Positions 39,970 through 48,753 of a stretch of 64,000 nt of DNA are shown in pieces. The stretch spans positions 248,001 through 312,000 of the forward strand of contig NZ_BOOF01000005.1 in the NCBI RefSeq assembly GCF_016863095.1, read 5' to 3'. The stretch comes from Microbispora siamensis. Lineage in GTDB: Bacteria > Actinomycetota > Actinomycetes > Streptosporangiales > Streptosporangiaceae. Under the pieces are notes generated by a model. The model did not search any database, was not told the DNA's origin, and saw only the letters and a list, made by a program, of their open reading frames with translations. The position numbers were made by a program, and so were the translations under genes. How positions within the stretch are numbered: the stretch's first letter is position 1; each line of letters begins with the position of its first letter.

Positions 39970-41805
39970 ATGAAACTCCAGCCGCGACAGCAGCTCCTGG
40001 AGCTGTGGGAGGCGGCCGCGCGCGCCTCCTACCGGGACGGCGTCTGGGCGTGGGGCGGCCGGGACGGGTCGAACTCCATCTCCGACGCGGAGCAGCTTCT
40101 CTGCTTCATGTATCCGGCCTCGGAACTGCCGGGATTCCGCCTGGACACGCCGGACGAGACGGCCGACGACGTGCTGGCCGCGCTGTCCGTCCTCGGCGAC
40201 TCCGTGGAGATCCCCAAGCTCCTGCTCAAGGTCATCGGGCAGTACCTGCGCACGTACACCGCCGACGACGGCCGCCCGCTGTTCTCCGGAGGCAGCTACT
40301 TCCGCTCGGTGGACGACGAGACGAAGGTCACGCCCGAGCAGCTCCAGCTCGACGTGGTCGACTCCTTCTCCATGTCGGTCACGCTCGCGCTCGGCACACT
40401 CGGCTTCCTGAAGGTCTTCCGCCAGAGCGTGCGGCGCGAGTCCATCCGCCGCGAGATCCGCGAGCTGGAGGACCTGGCCAGCAAACGGCTGTCGGCCGCG
40501 ATGGCGGGCCTGCTGCGCAGCTTCACGGTCAACGCGTTCGACCCCGGCTCCACGGCGGGCCGCGCGCTGCTGCGCACGGTGAACCAGACCGGCGCACCCG
40601 ACCGCCGCGTGCTCGACGACCTGCGGCGCGAGCTGCGGCCGGTACGGGCCGGCCTGCGCGACCTGACGATCGGCTCGGGCAGCCAGGTGGACCTCGACAA
40701 CGAGAACCTGCTGTTCGAGTGCGGCTGGACGTGGGGCATCGTGAAGGACGCCCCCGACATCGTGACGCCGCTCGACATCGGCCCCCAGCCCAAGGGCGTG
40801 GCCGCCGACACGCCGTTCCTGTACTTCACCGTCAACGCCCTCGTCGGCATCGCCGACCTGTTCTCCGCCCGCACCCGCGTCCTGAGCCTGCTCAACGACG
40901 ACCAGATCACCCTCGCCCAGGCGATCCAGCGCCGCTGGGACCTCACCCAGTCCTACTGGCGCACCATCGCGACGTACGGACGGGGCACCTGGCCGCTGGA
41001 GGACATCCCCTGGCGGACGGTCGACGAGAAGGAGTCGGACTACTACAGCCTCGGCGTCACCGCCATGGTGGTGCAGAGCCTGGTCAACAACCGGGCGGCC
41101 GACGTGGACCTCGGCCGGGTCGCCGCCGTGCTGGAGGAGCTGGCCGTCCGCGCCAGGATCATCCGCAGGGCGGTGCCGGGCGACCCGCCCGTGCTGATGC
41201 ACTCCCCCGGCGTCCCGATCAACCTGCACGGCAGCGACGTGCTCGGCCCCCACCTGGTGTGGGTCGTCTCCGACTTCGCCATCACGCTGCTCAAACGGAC
41301 CATCTGGGCCGCCTCCATCGCGCAGAACACGCGGATGCGCGAGCGGCTGCTCGCCCTCGCCGACCAGATCTGGCGGCACATCATGCTGCGCCGCCACACG
41401 GACGGCCCGGCCGCCGGCCTGTGGGACCAGCCGGGCAACGTATTCAGCGACATCCAGGTGCGCGACGAGGAGCCGTCCTGGTACTTCAGCGAGCGGGTCG
41501 TCGAGTTCCTCGTCTCCGCGGCGACGTCCAGCGGGGAGCCGCCGCTGCGCAGCCCCCAGCTCGTGGAGCTGGCCCTCCAGATGCTCGGGGAGGCCGAGCA
41601 CCTGCTGGACCAGGAGCTGGTCACCCGGCCTCTGGTGGGCGGGCAGACGATCCAGCCCAAGCTGCGCTCGATCCAGGCGTCGCTGCAGCGGGCCAGGGCG
41701 ATCGTCAGCGACCGGCCCGCCACCGCCCAGGCGCTGATCAACGACGCCCTGCTCGGCCTCGAACGGCTGGCCGCCGCCCGCGACAGCGCGTCGGAGGCGA
41801 TCTAG
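39970..41805 (+). CDS. SCO2524-family protein
   Basis: A 611-residue protein assigned to the SCO2524 family from overall resemblance and gene order; no function is published that I know of. It is soluble and helical. Recognisable segments include QQLLELWEAAARASYRDG at the start, SNSISDAEQLLCFMYPA, LLFECGWTWGIVKD and EEPSWYFSERVVEFLV. Start ATG 39970 follows GAGAGAGGG. It is the first and largest gene of a tightly coupled operon; the stop TAG directly abuts the GTG of the next gene. It may be the scaffold or sensor partner of the neighbouring P-loop protein; that is inference. Confidence 0.75.
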   Translation: MKLQPRQQLLELWEAAARASYRDGVWAWGGRDGSNSISDAEQLLCFMYPASELPGFRLDTPDETADDVLAALSVLGDSVEIPKLLLKVIGQYLRTYTADDGRPLFSGGSYFRSVDDETKVTPEQLQLDVVDSFSMSVTLALGTLGFLKVFRQSVRRESIRREIRELEDLASKRLSAAMAGLLRSFTVNAFDPGSTAGRALLRTVNQTGAPDRRVLDDLRRELRPVRAGLRDLTIGSGSQVDLDNENLLFECGWTWGIVKDAPDIVTPLDIGPQPKGVAADTPFLYFTVNALVGIADLFSARTRVLSLLNDDQITLAQAIQRRWDLTQSYWRTIATYGRGTWPLEDIPWRTVDEKESDYYSLGVTAMVVQSLVNNRAADVDLGRVAAVLEELAVRARIIRRAVPGDPPVLMHSPGVPINLHGSDVLGPHLVWVVSDFAITLLKRTIWAASIAQNTRMRERLLALADQIWRHIMLRRHTDGPAAGLWDQPGNVFSDIQVRDEEPSWYFSERVVEFLVSAATSSGEPPLRSPQLVELALQMLGEAEHLLDQELVTRPLVGGQTIQPKLRSIQASLQRARAIVSDRPATAQALINDALLGLERLAAARDSASEAI

Positions 41806-42720
41806 GTGCTCGTCTTCGCGATCTCGGACAAGGGCGGGACCGGGCGCTCGGTCACCGGAACCAACATCGTGTACCGGCACGCCCTGCAGGGCAACGACGT
41901 CTGCTACCTGGACTTCGACTTCGGCTCGCCGACCGCCGGGGCGATCTTCAGCGTCAGCGCGGTGGCCCGCGGCACCCCGGAGAACGGCCTGCACGAATAC
42001 CTGCGGGGCGAGTGCCCGCAGCCGCGGCGGGTGGACGTGTGGGCCGAGTCCGACCGCGAGGGGCTGCGCACCCGCCCGCCCGGCGCCGGGCGGCTCGTGC
42101 TGCTGCCGGGCAGTGAGGGCGGCGGCGAGCTGTCGGCCCTCACCGACGAGATCGTCGGCCGCTGCGTCCAGCTGTTCGGGCGGCTGGAGGAGGAGTTCGA
42201 CCTGTGCATGATCGACGTCAGCGCCGGCCGGTCGTTCACCGCCGAGCTGGTCCTGGCGGCGACCGTGCGGATGCCCGCGGTCCCGTTCCGCTGGCTGGTC
42301 TTCCACCGCTGGACGCGCCAGCACATCATCGCGGCCGACGGGCTCGTCGCCGGCGCCGACGGGCTGCTCGACGTCGGCAGCAGGTTCGGTCACGACCGGG
42401 AGGACCTGCGCGACCGCATCCGCTTCGTGCGCACGGCCGTGCTCGAACCGGACGCGGCGGAGCTCGTCGGGCTGCGCGACGAGCAGCGGGCCTGGCTGAG
42501 CGCGTGCGACAGCGAGCTGCGCGAGCTGGCCGGCCGCCACGGCGTCGGCCGTACGGCCATGCTCGGCAAGATCCCCCTGGACCCGGTCCTCCAGTGGCGC
42601 GAGCAGCTCATCACCGACGAGGACGTGCTCGCCAGCAAGATCGCCAACGCGGAGACCGCCGCCGCGTTCGACGAGCTCGCCAAGAAGATCGTCGACGACA
42701 GCGCGTGGGAGGGCCTGTGA
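41806..42720 (+). CDS. SCO2523-family variant P-loop ATPase-like protein
   Basis: A 304-residue ParA/MinD-like protein. The deviant Walker A region is DKGGTGRSVT at residues 8-17: the usual Lys after Gly is Arg14, which is the mark of the SCO2523 'variant P-loop' family. The second conserved Asp lies in YLDFDFGSPTAG, and a Walker B-like strand in EFDLCMIDVSAG. It may bind nucleotide weakly or act as a switch without hydrolysis. GTG 41806 starts directly after the SCO2524-like stop. A downstream overlap of GTGA couples it to the SCO2522-like gene. Confidence 0.82.
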   Translation: MLVFAISDKGGTGRSVTGTNIVYRHALQGNDVCYLDFDFGSPTAGAIFSVSAVARGTPENGLHEYLRGECPQPRRVDVWAESDREGLRTRPPGAGRLVLLPGSEGGGELSALTDEIVGRCVQLFGRLEEEFDLCMIDVSAGRSFTAELVLAATVRMPAVPFRWLVFHRWTRQHIIAADGLVAGADGLLDVGSRFGHDREDLRDRIRFVRTAVLEPDAAELVGLRDEQRAWLSACDSELRELAGRHGVGRTAMLGKIPLDPVLQWREQLITDEDVLASKIANAETAAAFDELAKKIVDDSAWEGL

Positions 42721-43673
42721 CGCCGGTGCACGCGACGTTCGGCGAGGTGGCGGCCGAGCGCAGGATCGCCTCCGTCCCCCTCTCCCATGTGTCCGTCGAG
42801 CTCGGGCACCTCTACATGGAGGACTTCGAGGCGGGCCCGGACCGGCTGCGCGAGCAGTTCCGCAGGGTCGCGCCGTGGCTCGCCACGGTCCGCTCGTTAT
42901 GGCGGGAGCGGGTGCCCGGGGGCCGTGCCCGGGTGAGCACCTGCTTTCTGGTGGACGACTACTTCAGCCGCTTCAGCACCCCCGCAGAGCTGGTCCCGAT
43001 GGTCCTGGAGGCGGCGGCGGAGCACGACCTGTCCATCGACTACCTGGCCCGCGAGTCGGCCTGCGCCCAGTCGGGCGGTGTCGAGCTGGCCCGGCTCGTG
43101 GAGGACCGGCTCGTCGACGACCCGCCGCCGGAGACCGACGGGTCGCGCCCGCCCGTGAAGGAGACGGGCTGGCTGTGCAACGGCTCCCGCTCGCCCCGCA
43201 CCGCGCCGCTGCAGGCGATGGGCAAGGCCCGGCCGTGGGAGCCTCCCGCCCAGAACGCCAAGCGCGGCCACTCGATCTTCGTGGACGTCGAGCTGTGGGA
43301 CGAGAAGGGGCCGCGGCGCACCTGGTCGTGCCCCTTCCTCGCGGCCGTCTGGCAGCTCCTGCGGCTGGGGCTGCTGCGCAGCGAGGGCCGGGTGCCGCTC
43401 CCGCCGGTGGCCCTGGACGGCGGCTGGCCCCGCGACTGGGACGGACTGCCCGCGGTCGTCCGGCTCAACCCCCAGGCCGCGCCGTTCAGCGCGTACACCA
43501 CGCTGTCCGTCCTCTCTCCCCGGTTCCTGCCCGTCGAGCTGGCCGTACGGACGATCCTGAGCCAGGTCGCGGTGGACGACGAGGTCCTGCGGCAGGTCGC
43601 CACCCGGAGCGAGAGCGAGGGCGTCCGGCTCGAAGAGGAGCTCGTCGACCGCATCTCCTACGTCTTCGTCTGA
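42717..43673 (+). CDS. SCO2522-family protein
   Basis: A 318-residue soluble protein assigned by gene order and resemblance to SCO2522. GTG 42717 overlaps the preceding stop. Conserved-looking blocks are VPLSHVSVELGHLYMEDF near the start, RVSTCFLVDDYFSR, ETGWLCNGSRSPRTAP, NAKRGHSIFVDVELWD and LNPQAAPFSAYTTLSVL. The RGHSIFVDVELWDE stretch with its acidic residues looks like an active-site strand, but I know of no enzyme assignment. Confidence 0.75.
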   Translation: MTPVHATFGEVAAERRIASVPLSHVSVELGHLYMEDFEAGPDRLREQFRRVAPWLATVRSLWRERVPGGRARVSTCFLVDDYFSRFSTPAELVPMVLEAAAEHDLSIDYLARESACAQSGGVELARLVEDRLVDDPPPETDGSRPPVKETGWLCNGSRSPRTAPLQAMGKARPWEPPAQNAKRGHSIFVDVELWDEKGPRRTWSCPFLAAVWQLLRLGLLRSEGRVPLPPVALDGGWPRDWDGLPAVVRLNPQAAPFSAYTTLSVLSPRFLPVELAVRTILSQVAVDDEVLRQVATRSESEGVRLEEELVDRISYVFV

Positions 43674-43681
43674 GGGGCCCG

Positions 43682-44608
43682 ATGCTGGTGATCGGGGAAG
43701 TCCACACCGGGCTGCTGCAGAACTCCGGGGAGATCTCCGAGTCGACGTGCCGTCAGGTGCTGGGGCTCATGGCCGGGGAGAGCGTGCGGGTCTCCCGCCG
43801 TCCCATCGTCCACGCGCTGTCGCCCGAGCGGCTGACCGGGGTGGACTGCGCGCTGCCCGCCGCCTCCCGCTCCCGGATCAGGGGCGTCGGCACGGTCGTG
43901 TCCCGCTGCGCGGTGACCGGGGGCCGGGTGGCCCAGGGGTCGTCATACGTCCGGGTGGTGCGCTCGGAGACCGACCGGAGGCTGCCCTGGTCGCACTACC
44001 TGTCCCGGCCCGGGGTCGTGGAGGTCCTGGGGAAGGCGAAGGCGGCCGACCTCGCCGAAGGGTTCACCGGCGACCCCGCGCCCGGCTGTCTCGATCTGGG
44101 CGCCGTCAGCGGCCGGTTCCTCGACCTCGTCCAGGCGTCCCCGCTGCTGGATCGGCGGGCGCCCTTCAAGATCCCGCGGACGAGCCTGCGGTGGGTGGCG
44201 GAGACCGGCGAGCCGTCGATCCGGTTCACCCTGCACACCGAGCAGGAGCGGACGCTGCGCCTGACGCATCCCGGCCCGTTCACCCCCGCCGTGGTCGACC
44301 TGTGCGAGGATCTGGCGACGCACGACTGGCTGCTGACGTCGCTGCTGGTCATCGTCGAGCGGGCGCGGATCGGAGCGACGCCGGGGGCCCAGGCGGTGGC
44401 CCGCCTGGCACCCGCCATCGACCACCTCATGCACCTGTGGATGCCCGCCGCCCGGGTCGAGGAGTGGCTGACGCCGTTCTGGGAGAGCCTGGAGCGGCGG
44501 CCGGGGTTCACCCGGCAGTGGCGTTCCCTGGTCGACCGGGTCCGCGACCAGGTCGCGATGAACACCCTCGCACTGCTCAGCGCGACCGCCGAAGCCGGAC
44601 GGAGATGA
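43682..44608 (+). CDS. SCO2521-family protein
   Basis: A 308-residue soluble protein assigned to the SCO2521 family by position and resemblance. It opens with MLVIGEVHTGLLQNSG, has a Ser/Arg-rich first third (GRVAQGSSYVRVVRS) and a helical C-terminal half with WMPAARVEEWLTPFWESLE. ATG 43682 lies 8 bases after the SCO2522-like stop, and its own stop overlaps the next ATG (ATGA). Function unknown. Confidence 0.73.
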   Translation: MLVIGEVHTGLLQNSGEISESTCRQVLGLMAGESVRVSRRPIVHALSPERLTGVDCALPAASRSRIRGVGTVVSRCAVTGGRVAQGSSYVRVVRSETDRRLPWSHYLSRPGVVEVLGKAKAADLAEGFTGDPAPGCLDLGAVSGRFLDLVQASPLLDRRAPFKIPRTSLRWVAETGEPSIRFTLHTEQERTLRLTHPGPFTPAVVDLCEDLATHDWLLTSLLVIVERARIGATPGAQAVARLAPAIDHLMHLWMPAARVEEWLTPFWESLERRPGFTRQWRSLVDRVRDQVAMNTLALLSATAEAGRR

Positions 44609-45591
44609 CCGTGACCGGAGCAGCACCCGAGCCCTCCCCGTCGCTCGTCCCTAGGATCGTGCGCAAGGTCCTCGTGACGGTGCTCGTGGGCGGCGTGAGC
44701 TATCTCGTGAGCAACGCGCTCATCCACGGACCGAACGAGGACCTGTGGAGCCTGCTGCTCGCGACGTTCATCAGCGGCGTCGCCTTCGTCGTGCAGTTCC
44801 TCGCCGACGTGGACGACCAGCTCGAGACCGTGCTGCAGGAGCAGCGCAGGCAGCACACGAAGACCCACAACCTGGTGGCCGACAGCTTCTCCAAGATCAA
44901 CGAGGCGAGCAAACTGTTCGGCGTCGTGGAGATGTCCGCGCTGGAGACCAGGGGTGTGGCCGAGCTGGTGCAGAACGCCGCCAAGATCCGCGACGACATG
45001 CCCGACCTCGTCAAGAGCCTGGTGCACCACGAGGTCACCCGGATGGCGAAGTTCCTCGGCGAGCTGGCCGACGGCAGGTACGCGCTGTACGAGGGCGAGG
45101 ACCGCGACTGGCTGCTCGCGCTCGCGCGCAACGCCCGGGTCAGTCTCGACGCGGTGAGCCTGACCAGCGTGGACGCCCGCGACACCGAGTTCGAGGGCGG
45201 CTTCTGGCACACCGACCTCGGGCAGCGCTACGTCAAGCTCCAGCGCGACCTCGTCCAGCGCGGGGCGCGGGTGCGCCGGGTGTTCGTGGTGGACCGTTCC
45301 GAGCGGCTCGACTCCGAGGCGTTCCGCCGGGTGTGGAAGTGGCAGACCACGGTCGGGATCGAGGTGCGCACGCTCCTCCTCACCGACGCGCCGCCCCTGC
45401 TGCGCGGGTCGCTGTCGGACTTCATCCTGTTCGACGGGGTCGTCTACTACGAGTCCAACCCCGCCCCGCAGGTCGGCGACGGCATCGCCCCGGTGATCCA
45501 CAGCACGATCCTCGTCCAGGACCAGGAGAGGGTGCGGGAGCGGGCCGAGCGGTTCAGCGAACTGTGGGAGGCGGCGACACCGGCGGCGTAG
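44605..45591 (+). CDS. Membrane-anchored protein of unknown function, last gene of the SCO2521-2524-like operon
   Basis: A 328-residue protein. Two hydrophobic helices near the N-terminus (about residues 20-40 and 47-68) are followed by a charged helix (DDQLETVLQEQRRQHTK), probably a coiled coil. The C-terminal 200 residues form a globular domain with GEDRDWLLALARNARVSLDA, GFWHTDLGQRYVKLQRDLV, RVRRVFVVDRSERL and LSDFILFDGVVYYE. That pattern recalls phospholipase D-like folds that have lost the HxK motifs, but this is only resemblance. ATG 44605 overlaps the SCO2521-like stop. Its last 38 bases overlap the converging FAD oxidase gene. It would place the system at the inner membrane. Confidence 0.7.
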   Translation: MTVTGAAPEPSPSLVPRIVRKVLVTVLVGGVSYLVSNALIHGPNEDLWSLLLATFISGVAFVVQFLADVDDQLETVLQEQRRQHTKTHNLVADSFSKINEASKLFGVVEMSALETRGVAELVQNAAKIRDDMPDLVKSLVHHEVTRMAKFLGELADGRYALYEGEDRDWLLALARNARVSLDAVSLTSVDARDTEFEGGFWHTDLGQRYVKLQRDLVQRGARVRRVFVVDRSERLDSEAFRRVWKWQTTVGIEVRTLLLTDAPPLLRGSLSDFILFDGVVYYESNPAPQVGDGIAPVIHSTILVQDQERVRERAERFSELWEAATPAA

Positions 45592-46768
45592 GCGGGAGCG
45601 GCGCGGGAGGGAAGGGGCGGTCGGGCCGGCAGACGGCGAGCAGTTCCTTCTCCCGGGGGCCGGCGGTCCCGCAGACCAGGGCCGCCACCAGCTCCGCCGT
45701 GACGGGGGCGAGCGTGACCCCGAGGCCGCTGTGGCCGGTGGCCGCCACGACCCGGCCGTGGTCGTCCACGTGGCCGAGGATGGGCATGTGGTCGGCGCTG
45801 CCCGGCCGCAGTCCGGCCCAGCGCCGGCCGATCGGCCAGGTGGCCGCTCTGGGCATGAGAGCGGCGACGCCCCGCCGGATCTCCTCGACCGCCGCGGCGG
45901 TCACCGTCACGTCGCCCACGTTCTCCTCGTACGTGACGCCGACGGCCACCCTGCCGTCGTGGCGCGGGACGAGGTAGGGGTAGTACTCCCGGCCGTCCTG
46001 CCTGATCTCCGCGAAGATGTGGTGGCGCAGCGGGTAGGTGACGGCCCCGGGCGGACGGACGTCGAAGGCCACGCCCTTGATGGGGAACAGGTGGGCGCGG
46101 TGGCGGGGCAGGAAGACCCCGCTCAGGTGGCCGGCCGCGACGACGGCCTGCTCCGCGGACACCCGGCGGCCGTCGTGGAGGTCCACCTCGACACCGCCCG
46201 GCCCGGTCCGCAGGTCGGTGGCGCGCACCGCGTTCAGCACCCGGATCGGCGTACGACCCGACAGCACGGCTCCCGACAGGGCGGCCATGAGCACCCGCGG
46301 GTCGAGCGCGAGCTCCTCCGGCAGCAGGAACCCGCCGACGACGCGCTCGCTCAGCAGCGGTTCGAGGCTCCTGGCGTCGGCCGCCGTCAGCCGCTCGACG
46401 GCGAACGGCGAGTTCTTCCACTGCGGCAGCACCTTGGACTCCAGGCGCTCCATCTCGGCCTCGTCCAGCGCGACCTGGATGTCGCCGCCGTCCAGCACCG
46501 GGACCTCGACGCCGGAGGCGTCGCGGATCTCCTCGAGCCAGTCCGGGTAGATGTCGCGGCTGCTCTTGATGACGCTGCTGAGCGGGCCGAGGCAGGAGGG
46601 CTCCGTCTGGGTCAGGATGCCGCCCATCGCGCCGTCTGAGGCGCCGAGCCCGAGGCGCTGCCCGGCGTCCACGAGCACCACGCTCGTACCCCGCGCGGCC
46701 AGCCGGTGCGCGATCGCGCAGCCGATCACGCCACCACCGATGATCACGACGTCGCAGGTCTCACGCAC
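45554..46768 (-). CDS. FAD-dependent amine oxidase (glycine oxidase ThiO / DAO type)
   Basis: A 404-residue flavoprotein. The FAD motif VVIIGGGVIGCAIAHRL lies near the N-terminus, with GASDGAMGGI for the flavin site, and RWAGLRPGSADHMPILG and GHSGLGVTLAP at the C-terminus. The family oxidises glycine, sarcosine or other secondary or D-amino acids to imines with H2O2 release. No thiamine gene is adjacent, so a ThiO role is not supported by context. GTG 46768 has GGGAG 5 bases upstream. Its 3' end overlaps the previous operon by 38 bases, tail to tail. Confidence 0.87.
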   Translation of the reverse strand: MRETCDVVIIGGGVIGCAIAHRLAARGTSVVLVDAGQRLGLGASDGAMGGILTQTEPSCLGPLSSVIKSSRDIYPDWLEEIRDASGVEVPVLDGGDIQVALDEAEMERLESKVLPQWKNSPFAVERLTAADARSLEPLLSERVVGGFLLPEELALDPRVLMAALSGAVLSGRTPIRVLNAVRATDLRTGPGGVEVDLHDGRRVSAEQAVVAAGHLSGVFLPRHRAHLFPIKGVAFDVRPPGAVTYPLRHHIFAEIRQDGREYYPYLVPRHDGRVAVGVTYEENVGDVTVTAAAVEEIRRGVAALMPRAATWPIGRRWAGLRPGSADHMPILGHVDDHGRVVAATGHSGLGVTLAPVTAELVAALVCGTAGPREKELLAVCRPDRPFPPAPLPPTPPVSPPPTVR

Positions 46769-46939
46769 GCGGGCTCCCAATTCGCCGTCCCCTCGCTTCG
46801 ACAGTAGGTGAGGGAGGGCCGTTCAAGAAGGCCACACACGGGTGACCTCGCCGAACTGTACCGCGCGGAAATCTTGCCGGCCGGGAAATCCGCCGAGTCG
46901 CGTCGTGGCGGCCCCCTTCCCGAGTTATTGGATGAGTCG

Positions 46940-46945
46940 TACAAT
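46940..46945 (+). promoter_or_regulatory. -10 box TACAAT of the AurF-like gene
   Basis: TACAAT fits the -10 consensus and lies 23 bases before ATG 46969, leaving room for the GGAAGGGAGG ribosome site. No convincing -35 is seen. Confidence 0.5.
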
Positions 46946-46968
46946 TGCGGCGCCGGAAGGGAGGCCGC

Positions 46969-47964
46969 ATGTCCGCCGCACCGAAGACCACCGCGAGCAG
47001 GGAGAAGGACGAGCACGTCGCCGCCCGGAGCGCGTACGAGGCCGTCATCGAACGCCTGTCGAAGGCCTCGGTCGACAAGCACTGGGAGCCGTACGTCGAC
47101 ATCCCCTGGGACGACCCGGAGTTCCACGTGGACCAGGCCGACCCGCGGTGGGAGCTGCCGCCGGCCGACCGGCTGGGCGGCCATCCCTGGTACCGGAGCC
47201 GGTCGCCGGAGGTCAGGGCGCGCATCGGGCTCTGGCGGGTCGCGACCGCCATGAAGATCGGGCTGCAGTTCGAGAACCTGCTCAAGCGCGGGCTGCTCAA
47301 CTACGCCTACCGGCTGCCGAACGGCTCTCCCGAGTTCCGGTACGTCTACCACGAGACGATCGAAGAGGGCCATCACGGGATGATGTTCCAGGAGTTCGTG
47401 AACCGCACGAAGCTCCCTATTCGCGGCATGCCCGGGCCGCTCAGCCTGCTCGCCCAGGTGGTGCCGTGGATTCCGCTGATCTCCACCGAGCTGTTCTTCG
47501 TCTTCGTGCTGGGCGGCGAGGACCCGATCGACCACGTGCAGCGCACGACGCTCAAGAGCGGGCGCATCCGGCATCCGCTCGAGGAGACCATCATGCGCAT
47601 CCACGTGGCGGAGGAGGCGCGGCACATCTCCTTCGCCCGTCACTACCTGCGCCGGCGGGTGCCGCGCATGCCGCGCCACCGCCGCTTCGCGCTGAGTGTG
47701 CTCACGCCGCTGATCATCGGCCTGATGGCGCGGATCATGCTGTCCCCGCCCGGCTCGATGATCAGGGCGTTCCGGATCCCGGACGACGTCGTGCGCGAGG
47801 TCTACGTCGACAACCCCGAGACGGCCGCGCAGACCCGCGACTCGGTGTCCAGGACGAGGGAGCTTTGCGCCGATCTGGGCATGATGAACCCGGTCAGCCG
47901 CCGTTTGTGGCGGGCGATGGGCATCTGGGATGAGCCGAAGGCTCAAGCGAGGGGAAACTCGTGA
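46969..47964 (+). CDS. AurF-like diiron oxygenase
   Basis: A 331-residue member of the AurF (p-aminobenzoate N-oxygenase) family. Two ferritin-like iron motifs are visible: Glu132/Glu133/His135 in HETIEEGHHGMMF and Glu215/Glu216/His219 in VAEEARHISFARH. AurF oxidises aryl amines to nitro compounds; most actinobacterial homologues have no known substrate and none of the aureothin-type partners are here. A basic and hydrophobic segment near residue 240-265 (RRFALSVLTPLIIGLMARIML) could touch the membrane. ATG 46969 has a strong ribosome site. The next gene overlaps its stop. Confidence 0.9.
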   Translation: MSAAPKTTASREKDEHVAARSAYEAVIERLSKASVDKHWEPYVDIPWDDPEFHVDQADPRWELPPADRLGGHPWYRSRSPEVRARIGLWRVATAMKIGLQFENLLKRGLLNYAYRLPNGSPEFRYVYHETIEEGHHGMMFQEFVNRTKLPIRGMPGPLSLLAQVVPWIPLISTELFFVFVLGGEDPIDHVQRTTLKSGRIRHPLEETIMRIHVAEEARHISFARHYLRRRVPRMPRHRRFALSVLTPLIIGLMARIMLSPPGSMIRAFRIPDDVVREVYVDNPETAAQTRDSVSRTRELCADLGMMNPVSRRLWRAMGIWDEPKAQARGNS

Positions 47965-48752
47965 GGAAGACCGCCGTCGTCACGGGCGGGGCATCGGGGA
48001 TCGGGCGGGCCGTCGCCGCCGAGCTCGTACGGCGCGGCGTCCACGTCACGATCGCCGACGTCCGGGGGACCGAGGACGCCGCCAAGGACCTCGGCTGCGC
48101 GGGCGTCGTGTGCGACGTCTCCGACGCGGAGGCGGTGCGGGAACTGGTCACCGGTGTGGCGGCCGAGCACGGGCGGCTCGACTTCCTGTTCAACAACGCC
48201 GGAATCGCGGTGGGCGGCCGTGCCGAGGAGTTCACGCTCGACCACTGGAACCGGACCATCGACGTGAACCTCCGCGGGGTGGTCCACGGGGTGCACGCGG
48301 CGTACCCGCTCATGATCGAGCAGGGCTACGGGCACATCGTCAACACCGCGTCGCTGGCCGGGCTGACCCCCGCACCCATGATGCTGCCGTACACGGCGAC
48401 CAAGCACGCCGTCGTCGGGCTGTCGCTCGCGCTGCGGGCCGAGGCGGCGGCGCACGGCGTGAGGGTCAGCGTGGTCTGCCCCGGGTTCACCGACACCCCG
48501 CTGCTGGACAACGCCAACCCCGGGCTCCCGCAGACCGAGATCGGCCTGCGCGCCCGCACGACGGCCGTGCGGGCCCAGGGCCGCCTGTATCCCGTGGAGT
48601 CGCTCGCCCGCGACGTGCTGCGCGGCGTGGCCAGGAACCAGGCGCTCATCGTCGCGCCCGCGTCCGCCCGCGCCACCTGGCGGGCCGTACGGCTCTCGCC
48701 CGCCCTGGCGGTGCGGGCGGCAGGCTCCGCCTTCCGCCGCATCGTCCAGTGA
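47961..48752 (+). CDS. Short-chain dehydrogenase/reductase coupled to the AurF-like oxygenase
   Basis: A 263-residue classical SDR. The cofactor motif is TGGASGIG, with ADV after the second strand favouring NAD, then NNAG near residue 82, NTASLAGL (Ser) and YTATKHA (Tyr, Lys). GTG 47961 overlaps the stop of the oxygenase gene, so the two are made together and probably act on one substrate. The 3' end is one base from the stop of the converging GH43 gene. Confidence 0.92.
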   Translation: MRKTAVVTGGASGIGRAVAAELVRRGVHVTIADVRGTEDAAKDLGCAGVVCDVSDAEAVRELVTGVAAEHGRLDFLFNNAGIAVGGRAEEFTLDHWNRTIDVNLRGVVHGVHAAYPLMIEQGYGHIVNTASLAGLTPAPMMLPYTATKHAVVGLSLALRAEAAAHGVRVSVVCPGFTDTPLLDNANPGLPQTEIGLRARTTAVRAQGRLYPVESLARDVLRGVARNQALIVAPASARATWRAVRLSPALAVRAAGSAFRRIVQ

Positions 48753-48753
48753 G

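Noticed and set aside
39835-42540. 901-residue open frame on the minus strand
   Set aside because: Antisense to the SCO2524/SCO2523-like genes, which have family resemblance, ribosome sites and coupling.
45554-48752. Nitro-compound (aureothin-like) biosynthetic cluster
   Set aside because: Only the AurF-like oxygenase is present; no polyketide synthase or aminobenzoate genes lie in the window.
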